Source: an uncultured Planctomycetales bacterium (lineage in GTDB: Bacteria > Planctomycetota > Planctomycetia > Isosphaerales > Isosphaeraceae). Taken from it: a DNA stretch of 10,095 nucleotides. The translations under genes and the position numbers were made by a program. Positions 1 to 7,064 of the stretch are shown here, piece by piece (position 1 is the stretch's first letter; each line of letters starts with the position of its first letter). The notes beneath the pieces are model-generated. The model saw only the letters and a list, made by a program, of their open reading frames with translations, did not search any database and had not been told where the DNA came from. The stretch is taken from positions 1-10,095 of the forward strand of contig CALKTZ010000058.1 in assembly GCA_937997355.1 (NCBI GenBank), written 5' to 3'.

Positions 1-2
1 TG

Positions 3-668
3 GACCCGGTCGATGATTTTCGTGATACGAATCCTCCGTCGATTCCCCAACTCCTCGATGCGCTCGCATCGGAGCTTCGCACCAATGGGATGCGGCTCAA
101 ACCCCTGGTGGCGTTGATCGCCAAATCGCGCGTCTACCAACTGAGCGCAACTCCCACGCCCGAGAACCGCGAGGATCTCGCCAATTTTTCGCATGCCTCG
201 GTCCGGCTCGTCCCGGCGGAAGTGCTCCTCGACGCGATCAGCCAGGTCTTGGGGGTCACTCAGCGAAATCCGAATGCTCCCCGCTCCATCCGGGCCACGC
301 AGTTTCCGGGCGTCCGCACCGGCAATCCATTCCTGCAGATCTTCGGCAAGCCGGAACGCCTCCTCACCTGCGAATGTGAGCGATCGGAGGCCACCACCCT
401 GGCGCAAGCCTTCCAGATGATCAACGGCGATAGTGTCCGCGAAAAGCTGCGATCGCCGAAGAATCGCATCGCCGGATTTGTCGCGCAAAATGAAGACGAT
501 GCCGATTCGCTGCAAGAGCTTTATCTCTCCGCGCTCTGTCGACCACCGACGAAAGAGGAACGGACCGCCATGCTGGCGCATCTCCGGAAATCAAGCGATC
601 GACGGGCCGCCTGGGAAGATATCTCCTGGGCGATCCTCAATAGCAAGGAATTCCTCCTCAGGCATTGA
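3..668 (+). CDS. DUF1553 (PSD1-type) protein, C-terminal part, 5' truncated by window edge
   Basis: The reading frame is open from base 3, so the gene starts outside the window; about 221 residues are visible. The visible part begins DPVDDFRDTNPPS and continues into LLDALA. This is the characteristic opening of the last third of planctomycete DUF1549/DUF1553 proteins, whose full length is usually 700-1100 residues. Further family hallmarks are the SRVYQLSA stretch, the region around RLVPAEVLLDAI, the QIFGKPER segment, and the ending WAILNSKEFLLRH. These proteins are exported or surface-associated, often carry an N-terminal cytochrome-like domain (PSCyt1, not visible here), and have no firmly proven reaction. 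The stop codon overlaps nothing essential; the DUF1501 start follows 32 bp downstream, so the two are probably one transcript. Family identity is very likely, exact function unknown. An ATG at 90 is internal, not the start. Confidence 0.93.
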   Translation, partial: DPVDDFRDTNPPSIPQLLDALASELRTNGMRLKPLVALIAKSRVYQLSATPTPENREDLANFSHASVRLVPAEVLLDAISQVLGVTQRNPNAPRSIRATQFPGVRTGNPFLQIFGKPERLLTCECERSEATTLAQAFQMINGDSVREKLRSPKNRIAGFVAQNEDDADSLQELYLSALCRPPTKEERTAMLAHLRKSSDRRAAWEDISWAILNSKEFLLRH

Positions 669-685
669 GTTCTCCCACGATTCCA

Positions 686-693
686 AGAAGGGG
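686..693 (+). promoter_or_regulatory. Ribosome binding site deciding the DUF1501 start
   Basis: AGAAGGGG ends 7 bases before ATG 701. It favours this start over the in-frame TTG at 665 and leaves the Tat arginine pair at residues 15-16, a normal distance from the N-terminus. Confidence 0.7.
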
Positions 694-700
694 CTCGGTC

Positions 701-2089
701 ATGAACTGGGGATGTCCCGAATATCAAACCTGGAGCCTCTCGCGACGGTCAATGCTCCGGGTTGGCCTGGGAGGTCTCGCCGGCTTGAACCTTCCCAATC
801 TGCTGCGAGCTTCGGAATCGACGACGAGCGCAAGGTCTCCCCGCGCCAAACACGTCATCTTCCTCCACCAGTTCGGCGGTCCATCCCACATCGATACATT
901 CGACATGAAGCCGAACGCTCCCGCCGGAATCCGAGGAGAGTTCTCGCCAATCCAGACGCAGCAGCCCGGTCTATTCGTGACGGAGCATCTCCCCCGCTTC
1001 TCGAAAGTGATCGACCGATTCGCCCAGGTCCGGTCGGTTCATCACAAGATGAGGTCCCACAATCCCGCGACCTACTACAGCCTGACGGGCCACGCCCCCC
1101 CCATCGATGATATTCGACTACGCGATACCCCCGAATTGTATCCGGCCTACGGGGCGACGGTCAGCCGGTTCAAGCCGATCGAAGACCCGGCAATCCCCAC
1201 GTTCGTCGCGTTCCCCCACGTGATTCGGGACGGCAGCGTGACCCCCGGCCAAACGGCAAGCTTCCTGGGGAAAGAATACGACCCCTTCTTCATCGGGCAG
1301 GACCCGAATAGCCGATCCTTCATGCTCCCGGAATTGAGCCTTCCCGCCGGCATGAACCTCGGAAGACTGGATGATCGCCGAGGGCTCCAGCGGGTCATCG
1401 ATCACCAAACCGATCTGATGGAATGGTCGGAAACCGCCCAGGGGATCGACGCGTTCTATGGCCGCGCCCTGGCAATGCTCAGCTCGACTCGGGTCAAGCG
1501 AGCTTTCAATCTCTCGGAAGAACCGTCCATACTCCGCGATTCCTACGGAAGAACCACCTACGGGCAGAGCTGCCTCCTGGCCAGGCGACTGATCGAGGCT
1601 GGCGTCCGTTTCGTTACGGTCTACTATTCGAAGTCGATCGGAGGCGCATCGGGAGGCTGGGACACGCACGGCGACAATTTCAACCAACTCAAGAATCGCC
1701 TCCTGCCGAACACCGACCAGGCCGTGCCGACCCTGATCGAAGATTTGCATGCCCGGGGCCTCCTGGACGAAACCTTGATCGTCTGGATGGGGGAATTCGG
1801 CCGGACGCCGAAGGTCCAGAACACCGCGAAGTTCGGCAAGGACGGCCGAGATCACTGGCCCAACTGTTACACGGTTCTCTTCGCGGGAGGCGGAATCGTA
1901 CCGGGCGCCATCCACGGGGCCAGCGACCGCATCGGGGCCTATCCGGCCGCCGACGCGGTCAGCCCCGACGACATCGCGGCGACTCTGTTCTGGGCGCTCG
2001 GAATCGACCCGGCCACCGAGGTTCGAGACCCCCTCGACCGCCCCCTCCCGATCGCCGCCGGCAAGCCGATCACCCGGATCTTCGGTTGA
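701..2089 (+). CDS. DUF1501 family protein with twin-arginine signal
   Basis: A 462-residue protein of the DUF1501 family, which is distantly related to the alkaline phosphatase/sulfatase superfamily. An N-terminal Tat-type signal is visible: SLSRRSMLRVGLGGLAG, with the arginine pair at residues 15-16 followed by a hydrophobic stretch. Export of the folded protein is therefore expected. Family motifs are HQFGGPSHIDTFDMKP (residues 56-71), MGEFGRTP (363-370) and GRDHW (382-386), then a Gly-rich segment with GGGIVPGAIHGASD. His/Asp residues in these motifs are the plausible metal or catalytic site by analogy; this is inferred. I chose ATG 701 because AGAAGGGG lies about 7 bases upstream. The frame extends back to a TTG at 665, but that has no ribosome site. 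It forms the usual pair with the preceding DUF1553 gene, 32 bp upstream. The substrate is unknown; a role in extracellular polymer degradation is often suggested for such pairs but is not shown here. Confidence 0.95.
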   Translation: MNWGCPEYQTWSLSRRSMLRVGLGGLAGLNLPNLLRASESTTSARSPRAKHVIFLHQFGGPSHIDTFDMKPNAPAGIRGEFSPIQTQQPGLFVTEHLPRFSKVIDRFAQVRSVHHKMRSHNPATYYSLTGHAPPIDDIRLRDTPELYPAYGATVSRFKPIEDPAIPTFVAFPHVIRDGSVTPGQTASFLGKEYDPFFIGQDPNSRSFMLPELSLPAGMNLGRLDDRRGLQRVIDHQTDLMEWSETAQGIDAFYGRALAMLSSTRVKRAFNLSEEPSILRDSYGRTTYGQSCLLARRLIEAGVRFVTVYYSKSIGGASGGWDTHGDNFNQLKNRLLPNTDQAVPTLIEDLHARGLLDETLIVWMGEFGRTPKVQNTAKFGKDGRDHWPNCYTVLFAGGGIVPGAIHGASDRIGAYPAADAVSPDDIAATLFWALGIDPATEVRDPLDRPLPIAAGKPITRIFG

Positions 2090-2132
2090 TCGGGGCTTGG
2101 CCCGGGGCAAAACCGCTTTATTCAGGCTTCCA

Positions 2133-2462
2133 TCAGGACGTCTCGGGCCGGGGCGGGCCGTCGTCGAGGCCGGCGGGTTCGATCGGCCGAGGAGGGCGCG
2201 GCACGACTGATAATTCCGCTTTCTCCAGGCGACTGACAATCACCGGCCAGTGACGCCGCAGACTATGGGCATCCATCGTGTGAATGCATTCGATCGTCTG
2301 CCGATCGTAGCGTCCCAAGACCTCCGCCCCGCCCGGGGCGCGGAACAGTGCCCGGCGAACCGCGTTGACGCTCCCGGCCTTGACGAAAAAGTGCCTGTCG
2401 GGCTCGGCTGCCGAGGCCGATTCCCCTGCGCGATCGGCTGTGTTATCGTAGGTGTTGTTCAC
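2133..2462 (-). CDS. Hypothetical protein, 109 aa, GTG start
   Basis: A 109-residue protein I do not recognise. The N-terminal 25 residues are polar and Ala/Glu-rich and look disordered. A compact core from about residue 25 to 87 contains HFFVKAGSVNAVRRALFRAP, then a segment around EVLGRYDRQTIECIHTMD and a helix-like HWPVIVSRLEKAEL. The last 20 residues are Pro-rich. No signal peptide, membrane segment or cysteine motif is visible. I chose GTG at 2462 because GGAG lies 7 bases upstream on this strand. The frame runs further back, to 2591, but that would overlap the DUF971 gene. Codons in the core are strongly GC-ending, as in the neighbours, which supports real coding. It is divergent from the DUF971 gene (43 bp apart) and convergent with DUF1501 (43 bp between stops). 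The function is unknown. Confidence 0.6.
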   Translation of the reverse strand: MNNTYDNTADRAGESASAAEPDRHFFVKAGSVNAVRRALFRAPGGAEVLGRYDRQTIECIHTMDAHSLRRHWPVIVSRLEKAELSVVPRPPRPIEPAGLDDGPPRPETS

Positions 2463-2493
2463 GAGCGAACTCCATTCATTTTCCAGGTTCTCC

Positions 2494-2499
2494 GAAGGA
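2494..2499 (+). promoter_or_regulatory. Ribosome binding site of the DUF971 gene
   Basis: GAAGGA six bases before ATG 2506. It decides this start over the in-frame upstream codons that begin at 2452. Confidence 0.65.
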
Positions 2500-2505
2500 T
2501 CGTCG

Positions 2506-2820
2506 ATGATCGAAGCGCCGGTCAATATCCGGGCCCACCAAGGCGAGCAGATCCTGGAAGTCGTCTGGTCGGAAGATCGGATTGATCGCACTCCCTATCG
2601 CCAACTGCGTGCCGAATGCCCCTGCGCCTCCTGCAAGGACGAGTGGACCGGCGCCCGCATCCTCGATCCCAGCACGATCCGGGCCGATCTCAAGCTCGAC
2701 GGGATGGAGATGGTCGGCAACTACGCGGTCCGCCTGGGATGGAACGACGGACATTCCTCGGGATTGTATACCTGGGAAACGCTCAGCCGGATCGGCTCCG
2801 GTCTTCCATCCTCCGAGTGA
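2506..2820 (+). CDS. DUF971 / GBBH-like N-terminal domain protein
   Basis: A 104-residue single-domain protein of the DUF971 (gamma-butyrobetaine hydroxylase-like N-terminal, PF06155) family. Hallmarks are CPCASC (Cys38, Cys40, Cys43) and the C-terminal signature WNDGHSSGLYTWETL (residues 79-93). In the eukaryotic hydroxylase the equivalent three cysteines and one histidine bind zinc; here the histidine would be His83. Zinc binding is inferred from that family. Bacterial stand-alone versions are small cytoplasmic proteins, sometimes near iron-sulfur carrier genes, and have no settled function. The chosen start ATG 2506 has GAAGGA 6 bases upstream; the frame is open further back, but without a comparable site. 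The gene lies 62 bp upstream of the glycosyltransferase and may share its transcript. Identity is secure, biochemical role not. Confidence 0.93.
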   Translation: MIEAPVNIRAHQGEQILEVVWSEDRIDRTPYRQLRAECPCASCKDEWTGARILDPSTIRADLKLDGMEMVGNYAVRLGWNDGHSSGLYTWETLSRIGSGLPSSE

Positions 2821-2881
2821 TCAAGGAACGTGGAGATCCGTTAGACAAGGCGTCCGCTTCCGACGGACGGGACCAACCAAC

Positions 2882-3901
2882 GTGATCCGCAAGCCCGAGT
2901 TGACCGTCGCGATCCCAGCGTACAACGGCTCCCGTCACATGCGAGAGGCCCTCCGAAGCGTCCTGTCCCAGGTCGGCGTCTGCTTCGATCTGGTTGTTTG
3001 CGACGACCGATCCGAGGATGGTACTCTCGACATCGTACGAGAGTTTGCCGGCGATCGTGCCCGCATCGAGGTCAACTCCGAACGACTAGGTCTGGCGGAG
3101 AACTGGAACCGCTGCGTCTCGCTGAGCCAGACGGAATGGGTCGCCATCTTTCACCAGGACGACCTCATGAAACCCTGGCATCTCGCGGTCACGCTCAATG
3201 CCATCGATCAGGCCAAGGATATCCCGCTGGGTTTTGTCGCCGGGGACACGGAGACGATCGATGACGAAGGCCATCCGGTCGATCCGTCGGTCGTCGACCC
3301 TGGGGGCAATATCATACCCGCGCGGGGTCCGTATGCCCTGAGAGTGACAACGTTCGATCCGGGTAGTTTCACCGATTTTCTGATCGGCCGAAACCCGCTA
3401 CGATGCTCGGCGGTCACCTTGAACCGGAACGCACACGCCGATGTCGGAGGATTTGATCCTCACTATCGTTATATCGTCGACTGGGAATTCTGGCTCCGGA
3501 TTGCCCGGCGCCGTGGGGTCGTCTGGCGATCCGGCGACCCGAGCGTGCTCGTCCGCTGGCACCCCCGCAGCGAGACCCATCGATTCAAGGCGAGTACCGA
3601 CGATCTCGATGAGACCGCGCGCCTCCTGGGCCGAATCTCCGCCGAGGATCTTCCCGGACATCCGCAGCGGCGGGCCGAGCGTCGCAAGGCCGACCGACGA
3701 TTGGCTCGCGCCTTCCTCAATCGAGCCCTCGATGCCTTGCACGCGGGCCGCGTGGATCTCGCGCGGGATTGTCTTTCACGAGGCGTGCGACTCCGCCCGG
3801 CCCTGCTGGGCATGATCGCCTCCGATCCCCGGCTTGCCGGGCAGATGCTCACGCTCGCCGTGATGCCGGGCCTGGCGAAGCGGCTCTTCAGCAAGAATTG
3901 A
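2882..3901 (+). CDS. Glycosyltransferase family 2 protein
   Basis: A 339-residue protein with an N-terminal GT-A fold. It opens ELTVAIPAYNG (residues 6-16), the classic GT2 first strand. The nucleotide-binding DDRSEDG follows at 41-47, and FHQDDLM (90-96) sits where the metal-binding DXD-like motif is expected. VDWEFWLRIARR (199-210) is the usual acceptor-side signature. The enzyme should move a sugar from a nucleotide-sugar to an acceptor at the cytoplasmic face, for example in surface polysaccharide or glycolipid synthesis; donor and acceptor cannot be read from the sequence. Residues from about 240 to 339 form an Arg/Ala/Leu-rich helical tail with a TPR-like look (LNRALDALHAGRVDLARDCL). 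There is no clear membrane segment. GTG 2882 is chosen because the domain begins right after it; the frame is open upstream to 2582, but that stretch is a shadow of the DUF971 gene. The ribosome site is weak. No other polysaccharide genes are in view. Confidence 0.9.
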   Translation: MIRKPELTVAIPAYNGSRHMREALRSVLSQVGVCFDLVVCDDRSEDGTLDIVREFAGDRARIEVNSERLGLAENWNRCVSLSQTEWVAIFHQDDLMKPWHLAVTLNAIDQAKDIPLGFVAGDTETIDDEGHPVDPSVVDPGGNIIPARGPYALRVTTFDPGSFTDFLIGRNPLRCSAVTLNRNAHADVGGFDPHYRYIVDWEFWLRIARRRGVVWRSGDPSVLVRWHPRSETHRFKASTDDLDETARLLGRISAEDLPGHPQRRAERRKADRRLARAFLNRALDALHAGRVDLARDCLSRGVRLRPALLGMIASDPRLAGQMLTLAVMPGLAKRLFSKN

Positions 3902-3988
3902 CTGTGCTTGTGAGCAGATTGACCTTTCGGCGATAATTGAAGGTTGCCCTGTCTGAGAACGCGGGATGCGCCTTTTCGGGATAAGCCG

Positions 3989-6046
3989 TTGACACCTCCA
4001 AACCTGAATCCAATCCAGATCGGCCCTGCCCCATGTTCCGCCCGGCGGCCGGACCCGAACTCGGCGCCGACGCAATTGCCCGAGCTGCCGTTGATTTCGA
4101 TCGATCGCCCCCATTTGCCGGCCTCGCGCGCGGAGATGCTCGCGCGAGGCTGGGACGCCATCGATGTCGTCTTCGTGACCGGAGACGCCTACGTCGACCA
4201 CCCGGCCTTCGCCATGGGAATCCTGGGACGTGTCCTCGAAGCGGCGGGGTTTCGAGTTGCCATCCTGAGCCAGCCCGACTGGAAGAGTTGCGACGCCTGG
4301 CGTCAATTCGGACGCCCCCGCCTCTTCTTCGGGATCAGCGCCGGCAACATGGATAGCATGATCAATCATTACACTGCGAACAAGAAAGTCCGCAACGACG
4401 ACGCCTACAGCCCGGGGGGGCGTATCGGCCTCCGGCCCGACCGGGCCACGATTCCTTATTGTCAGCGTGCCCGAGAAGCCTTCCCAGGAGTCCCCATCAT
4501 CGCGGGAGGGGTCGAGGCTTCGCTCCGAAGGCTGGCGCACTACGATTATTGGAGCGATACGGTCAAGCGGTCGATCATCCTCGACGCCAGGGCCGATCTG
4601 GTCGTCTACGGCATGGGAGAACATCAGATCGTCGAGATCGCCCGGCGGCTCCAGGCCGGAGAGACGGTCAAGGATCTTCGAAACATGCGGGGCGTCACCT
4701 ACGCCCTGGGGGCGAGCGAATCCCCCCCGACCGAAGATGCCCTGAGACTCCCCTCTTTCGAAGAAGTGCGAACCGACAAGAAGTCGTTCGCGCTTGCAAC
4801 GCGGACGATCCACCAGGAGACCAACCCGCTCAACGCCAAAACGCTGATCCAGTATCACGATCGCCAGGCGGTCGTCTGCAATCCCCCCGCCCTGCCGGTC
4901 AGCCAGGAAGACATGGATCGGATCTACGGGCTTCCTTATACCCGCAAACCCCATCCCATGTACAAAGGAGAACGCATCCCGGCCAACGAGGTCGTCAAGG
5001 ATTCGGTCACCATCATGCGGGGCTGCTTCGGCGGCTGCACTTTCTGTTCGATCACCGCGCATCAGGGGCGGATCATCCAATCCCGCTCTCAGAAATCGAT
5101 CCTCGCTGAACTCACCAAAATGGGGAAAGATCCCTCGTTCTCCGGCGTCGTCTCCGACATCGGCGGGCCGACCGCCAACATGTATGAGATGCGATGCACC
5201 AAGCCCGAGGTCGAGGCCGTTTGCAAGCGGCTCTCGTGCGTCCATCCCAAGGTCTGCAAGCTGCTCGGCACCAATCACGGGCCGCTCATCGACCTCATGA
5301 AGAAGAGCCGAGAGGTTCCGGGGGTCGACAAGGTCTTCGTCGCTTCGGGCATTCGGATGGATCTCGCCCAGCGATCCCCGAAATATCTGGAGGAACTCTC
5401 AAGACACCACGTCGGCGGCACCCTCAAGGTCGCCCCCGAGCATACCGATTCCAACGTCCTCCGGCTCATGAAGAAGCCCAATTCCGAGGACTACGACGGC
5501 TTCGCGGAAGCCTTCAAGCGGGCGAGTTCCAAGGCGGGCAAGAAGCAATTCCTGGTCCCCTACTACATCGCATCGCATCCGGGGAGCGACCTGAACGCGA
5601 TGATCGACCTGGCCCTCTTCCTGAAACGGAACGGCTACAAGCCCGATCAAGTGCAGGACTTCATCCCGGCTCCGTTCGACATCGCCACCTGTATGTATCA
5701 CACGGGGATCGACCCGTTCACGGGCCAGGAAGTGTATGTCGCGAAGCACCTGCGAGACCGTAAGCTCCAGCGCGCACTCCTCCAGTTCTTCAAGCCGGAG
5801 AATTACTTCGAGGTCCGCCAGGCGCTGCTCCAGGCCGGCAGGCAGGACCTGATCGGATCAGGGTGTGATGCGCTGATCCCGGCGAATCCGCCCAAGGCCG
5901 CCCTTCAAGCTCGAATCTCCCGCGCCAACCGAGAGGTCGAACAGGGTAAATTCGTCCACACGGTCGATCCGGCGAAACGCAATCGCGACCAGCCGAAACA
6001 GGGCTACCGACCAGGGCGGAATACGGCACGCCGTCGCCCCAGGTAG
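3989..6046 (+). CDS. YgiQ-family (UPF0313) radical SAM protein
   Basis: About 685 residues. The UPF0313 N-terminal domain includes MLARGWDAID (from residue 50) and VTGDAYVDHP (63-72), followed by a B12-binding-like fold and IIAGGVEASLRR. The radical SAM core carries CFGGCTFC with Cys346, Cys350 and Cys353 (CX3CX2C), the expected ligands of a 4Fe-4S cluster that cleaves S-adenosylmethionine. A DUF3362-like C-terminal part includes FIPAPFDIATCMYHTG; the protein ends in a basic tail (GRNTARRRPR). YgiQ proteins are widespread but their reaction is not established. The start is uncertain. There is no ATG or GTG before the conserved part; TTG at 3944, 3989, 4076 and 4091 are all in frame. I chose 3989 because a weak GGG lies 8 bases upstream. 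The first 40 or so residues are Pro-rich and unlike the family core. The gene follows the glycosyltransferase by 87 bp. Confidence 0.95.
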   Translation: MTPPNLNPIQIGPAPCSARRPDPNSAPTQLPELPLISIDRPHLPASRAEMLARGWDAIDVVFVTGDAYVDHPAFAMGILGRVLEAAGFRVAILSQPDWKSCDAWRQFGRPRLFFGISAGNMDSMINHYTANKKVRNDDAYSPGGRIGLRPDRATIPYCQRAREAFPGVPIIAGGVEASLRRLAHYDYWSDTVKRSIILDARADLVVYGMGEHQIVEIARRLQAGETVKDLRNMRGVTYALGASESPPTEDALRLPSFEEVRTDKKSFALATRTIHQETNPLNAKTLIQYHDRQAVVCNPPALPVSQEDMDRIYGLPYTRKPHPMYKGERIPANEVVKDSVTIMRGCFGGCTFCSITAHQGRIIQSRSQKSILAELTKMGKDPSFSGVVSDIGGPTANMYEMRCTKPEVEAVCKRLSCVHPKVCKLLGTNHGPLIDLMKKSREVPGVDKVFVASGIRMDLAQRSPKYLEELSRHHVGGTLKVAPEHTDSNVLRLMKKPNSEDYDGFAEAFKRASSKAGKKQFLVPYYIASHPGSDLNAMIDLALFLKRNGYKPDQVQDFIPAPFDIATCMYHTGIDPFTGQEVYVAKHLRDRKLQRALLQFFKPENYFEVRQALLQAGRQDLIGSGCDALIPANPPKAALQARISRANREVEQGKFVHTVDPAKRNRDQPKQGYRPGRNTARRRPR

Positions 6047-6065
6047 GTGAGTTATAAGGGCAGCG

Positions 6066-6145
6066 ATGGTTGACCATTGATGTCAATCGCCTCGGACGCA
6101 TCCCGGCTAAGTCCGTGGCCTCACGGCCGTCACCGAATTGGTGAC
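6066..6145. repeat. Cluster of short perfect inverted repeats in the intergenic region after ygiQ-like gene
   Basis: Four small dyads lie in 80 bases. Positions 6066-6077 read ATGGT-TG-ACCAT. Positions 6076-6087 read ATTGA-TG-TCAAT, overlapping the first by two bases and sharing its TG centre. Positions 6113-6126 are CCGTG/CACGG around a 4-base loop. Positions 6129-6145 are GTCACC/GGTGAC around a 5-base loop. No T-tract follows any of them, so a standard intrinsic terminator is not supported. They could be operator sites, a structured RNA end for the upstream transcript, or a small chromosomal repeat. The function is unknown. Confidence 0.45.
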
Positions 6146-6261
6146 CACAATGGCAGACACTGCCTCGATGCTCGCAAGTCCGTATGACCCGATCAAACCC
6201 GCAACCGGCCTTCAAGAAGACAGTTGGCGGGATTCCGCGTGTACCCGAGTGAAAACCGCCC

Positions 6262-6296
6262 CATATCTACTCATATCCGGGTGGGTGGGATACAAT
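6262..6296 (+). promoter_or_regulatory. Possible promoter of the toxin-antitoxin pair, with direct CATATC repeat
   Basis: TACAAT at 6291-6296 matches the sigma-70 -10 consensus at five of six positions. The -35 position (about 6268-6273, TACTCA) matches poorly. Transcription would begin near 6303, at the antitoxin ATG itself, which suggests a leaderless message. CATATC occurs at 6262-6267 and 6272-6277, one helical turn apart, just upstream; it could be an operator for antitoxin autoregulation, as is common for such pairs. This is inferred from position only. Confidence 0.4.
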
Positions 6297-6302
6297 ACCT
6301 CC

Positions 6303-6542
6303 ATGAGCATGATCAGCCTTCAAGACCTGGAACGGGATCTCGCCGGGCTCTTCGAGCGTGTCGAGGCCGGAGAGCGTCTCGTCATCGCCCGTGAAGGCCG
6401 GCCGATCGCTGAACTTCGCCCGCTCGGTTCGGCCGTCCGCAAGCAGCGACCGTTCGGGCTGGCCGTCGGGGCGTTTACCGTACCAGGCGACTTCGACGCT
6501 CCGTTGCCCGATGACATCCTCCGGGCGTTCGAAGAGCGATGA
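6303..6542 (+). CDS. Phd/YefM-type antitoxin of a VapC pair
   Basis: A 79-residue antitoxin. The N-terminal part MSMISLQDLERDLAGLFERV with EAGERLVIAREGRPIAEL is the DNA-binding Phd/YefM fold. The C-terminal stretch RPFGLAVGAFTVPGDFDAPL, then PDDILRAFEE, is the typical toxin-wrapping tail of antitoxins paired with PIN toxins. It should neutralise the toxin encoded next to it and repress its own promoter together with it. The start is ATG 6303. An ATG at 6309 is in frame and also possible. No strong ribosome site is seen, in keeping with a leaderless message. The stop overlaps the toxin start (ATGA, 6539-6542), the usual translational coupling of these modules. Confidence 0.9.
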   Translation: MSMISLQDLERDLAGLFERVEAGERLVIAREGRPIAELRPLGSAVRKQRPFGLAVGAFTVPGDFDAPLPDDILRAFEER

Positions 6543-6931
6543 GGTTGCTGCTCGACACCCACATATTCCTCTGGTATGTCACCGCCGACCCGAGGCTTCC
6601 CGCTCCCTTCCTGGCCGTCATCCGGGAGCCCGCGAACGAAGTGTACCTGAGCGCCGCCTCGATCTGGGAGGCGGTCATCAAGTACCAATTGGGGAAGCTT
6701 CCGCTCCCAGCACCGCCGACCGGCTTCCTGTCTCAGCAGCGGGAAGCCCACGGCATCGACGCCCTACCGATCGATGAGGGTGCGATGGCGTACCTCGACA
6801 ATCTCCCCTCACTGCATCGCGACCCGTTCGACCGTCTGCTAATTTCCCAGGCTCTTCAACACGGATTGACGATTGCCACCGTCGACTTCCATGTCGCCAT
6901 GTATCCTGTCCCTCAACTCACTGTGGCCTAA
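6539..6931 (+). CDS. PIN-domain toxin (VapC-like ribonuclease)
   Basis: A 130-residue PIN-domain protein of the COG3744 type. Acidic residues expected to hold the metal ions are visible: Asp6 in LLLDTHIFLW, Glu44 in SAASIWE, the DPFDR motif at 95-99 and Asp116 in TIATVD. All the usual positions are intact, so an active Mg/Mn-dependent ribonuclease that cuts RNA and blocks growth when unopposed is expected. The RNA target cannot be read from sequence. Translation starts at ATG 6539, overlapping the antitoxin stop by 4 bases. The pair stands alone between unrelated housekeeping genes, which fits lateral gain, although its base composition is like its neighbours and no flanking repeat was found. 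Confidence 0.92.
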   Translation: MRLLLDTHIFLWYVTADPRLPAPFLAVIREPANEVYLSAASIWEAVIKYQLGKLPLPAPPTGFLSQQREAHGIDALPIDEGAMAYLDNLPSLHRDPFDRLLISQALQHGLTIATVDFHVAMYPVPQLTVA

Positions 6932-7064
6932 TTGACCGGCGGATCGATCGAGAGCCTTCCGACTCAAAGGTAGGTTCCAAAATGATCGCCGAGAAACCGT
7001 AGAAATCAAAGTATTTTCAAGATTCCGTAGGCCACGAACCAACACCTGGATTTCCCGCTCCATC

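Larger units (their letters stand above)
6047..6302. other. Intergenic region, 256 bp, between YgiQ-like gene and toxin-antitoxin pair
   Basis: No convincing gene is seen. A plus-strand frame is open from 6138 into the antitoxin, but the translated stretch has no family resemblance and the antitoxin domain begins at 6303. No tRNA-like arms (no T-loop consensus) were found. The region holds the inverted-repeat cluster at 6066-6145, a direct CATATC repeat at 6262 and 6272 (10-base period), and a -10-like TACAAT at 6291. Confidence 0.6.

Noticed and set aside
2090..2132. A GGGC/GCCC stem between the convergent stops as a terminator
   Set aside because: The stem is four base pairs with no T-tract, too weak to call.
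1118..2239. A 373-codon minus-strand frame across the DUF1501 gene
   Set aside because: It is antisense to conserved DUF1501 motifs and its translation is Arg/Pro/Gly-rich without any family pattern.
2250..2585. A plus-strand 111-codon frame opposite the small hypothetical gene
   Set aside because: It has no ribosome site and no family pattern, and it ends inside the DUF971 gene in another frame; the minus-strand gene has the better start and codon use.
3776..5278. A 500-codon open frame on the minus strand across the YgiQ-like gene
   Set aside because: It lies antisense to a clearly conserved radical SAM protein. Long reverse frames are expected in GC-rich DNA with GC-ending codons, and its translation shows no recognisable domain.
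6138..6302. A 55-codon upstream extension of the antitoxin frame
   Set aside because: The Phd/YefM domain begins exactly at ATG 6303, the extension has no family resemblance, and a -10-like box lies inside it.
6047..6302. A tRNA or other structured RNA gene in the intergenic region with many stems
   Set aside because: The stems do not form a cloverleaf and no T-loop consensus is present, so only a repeat cluster is reported.
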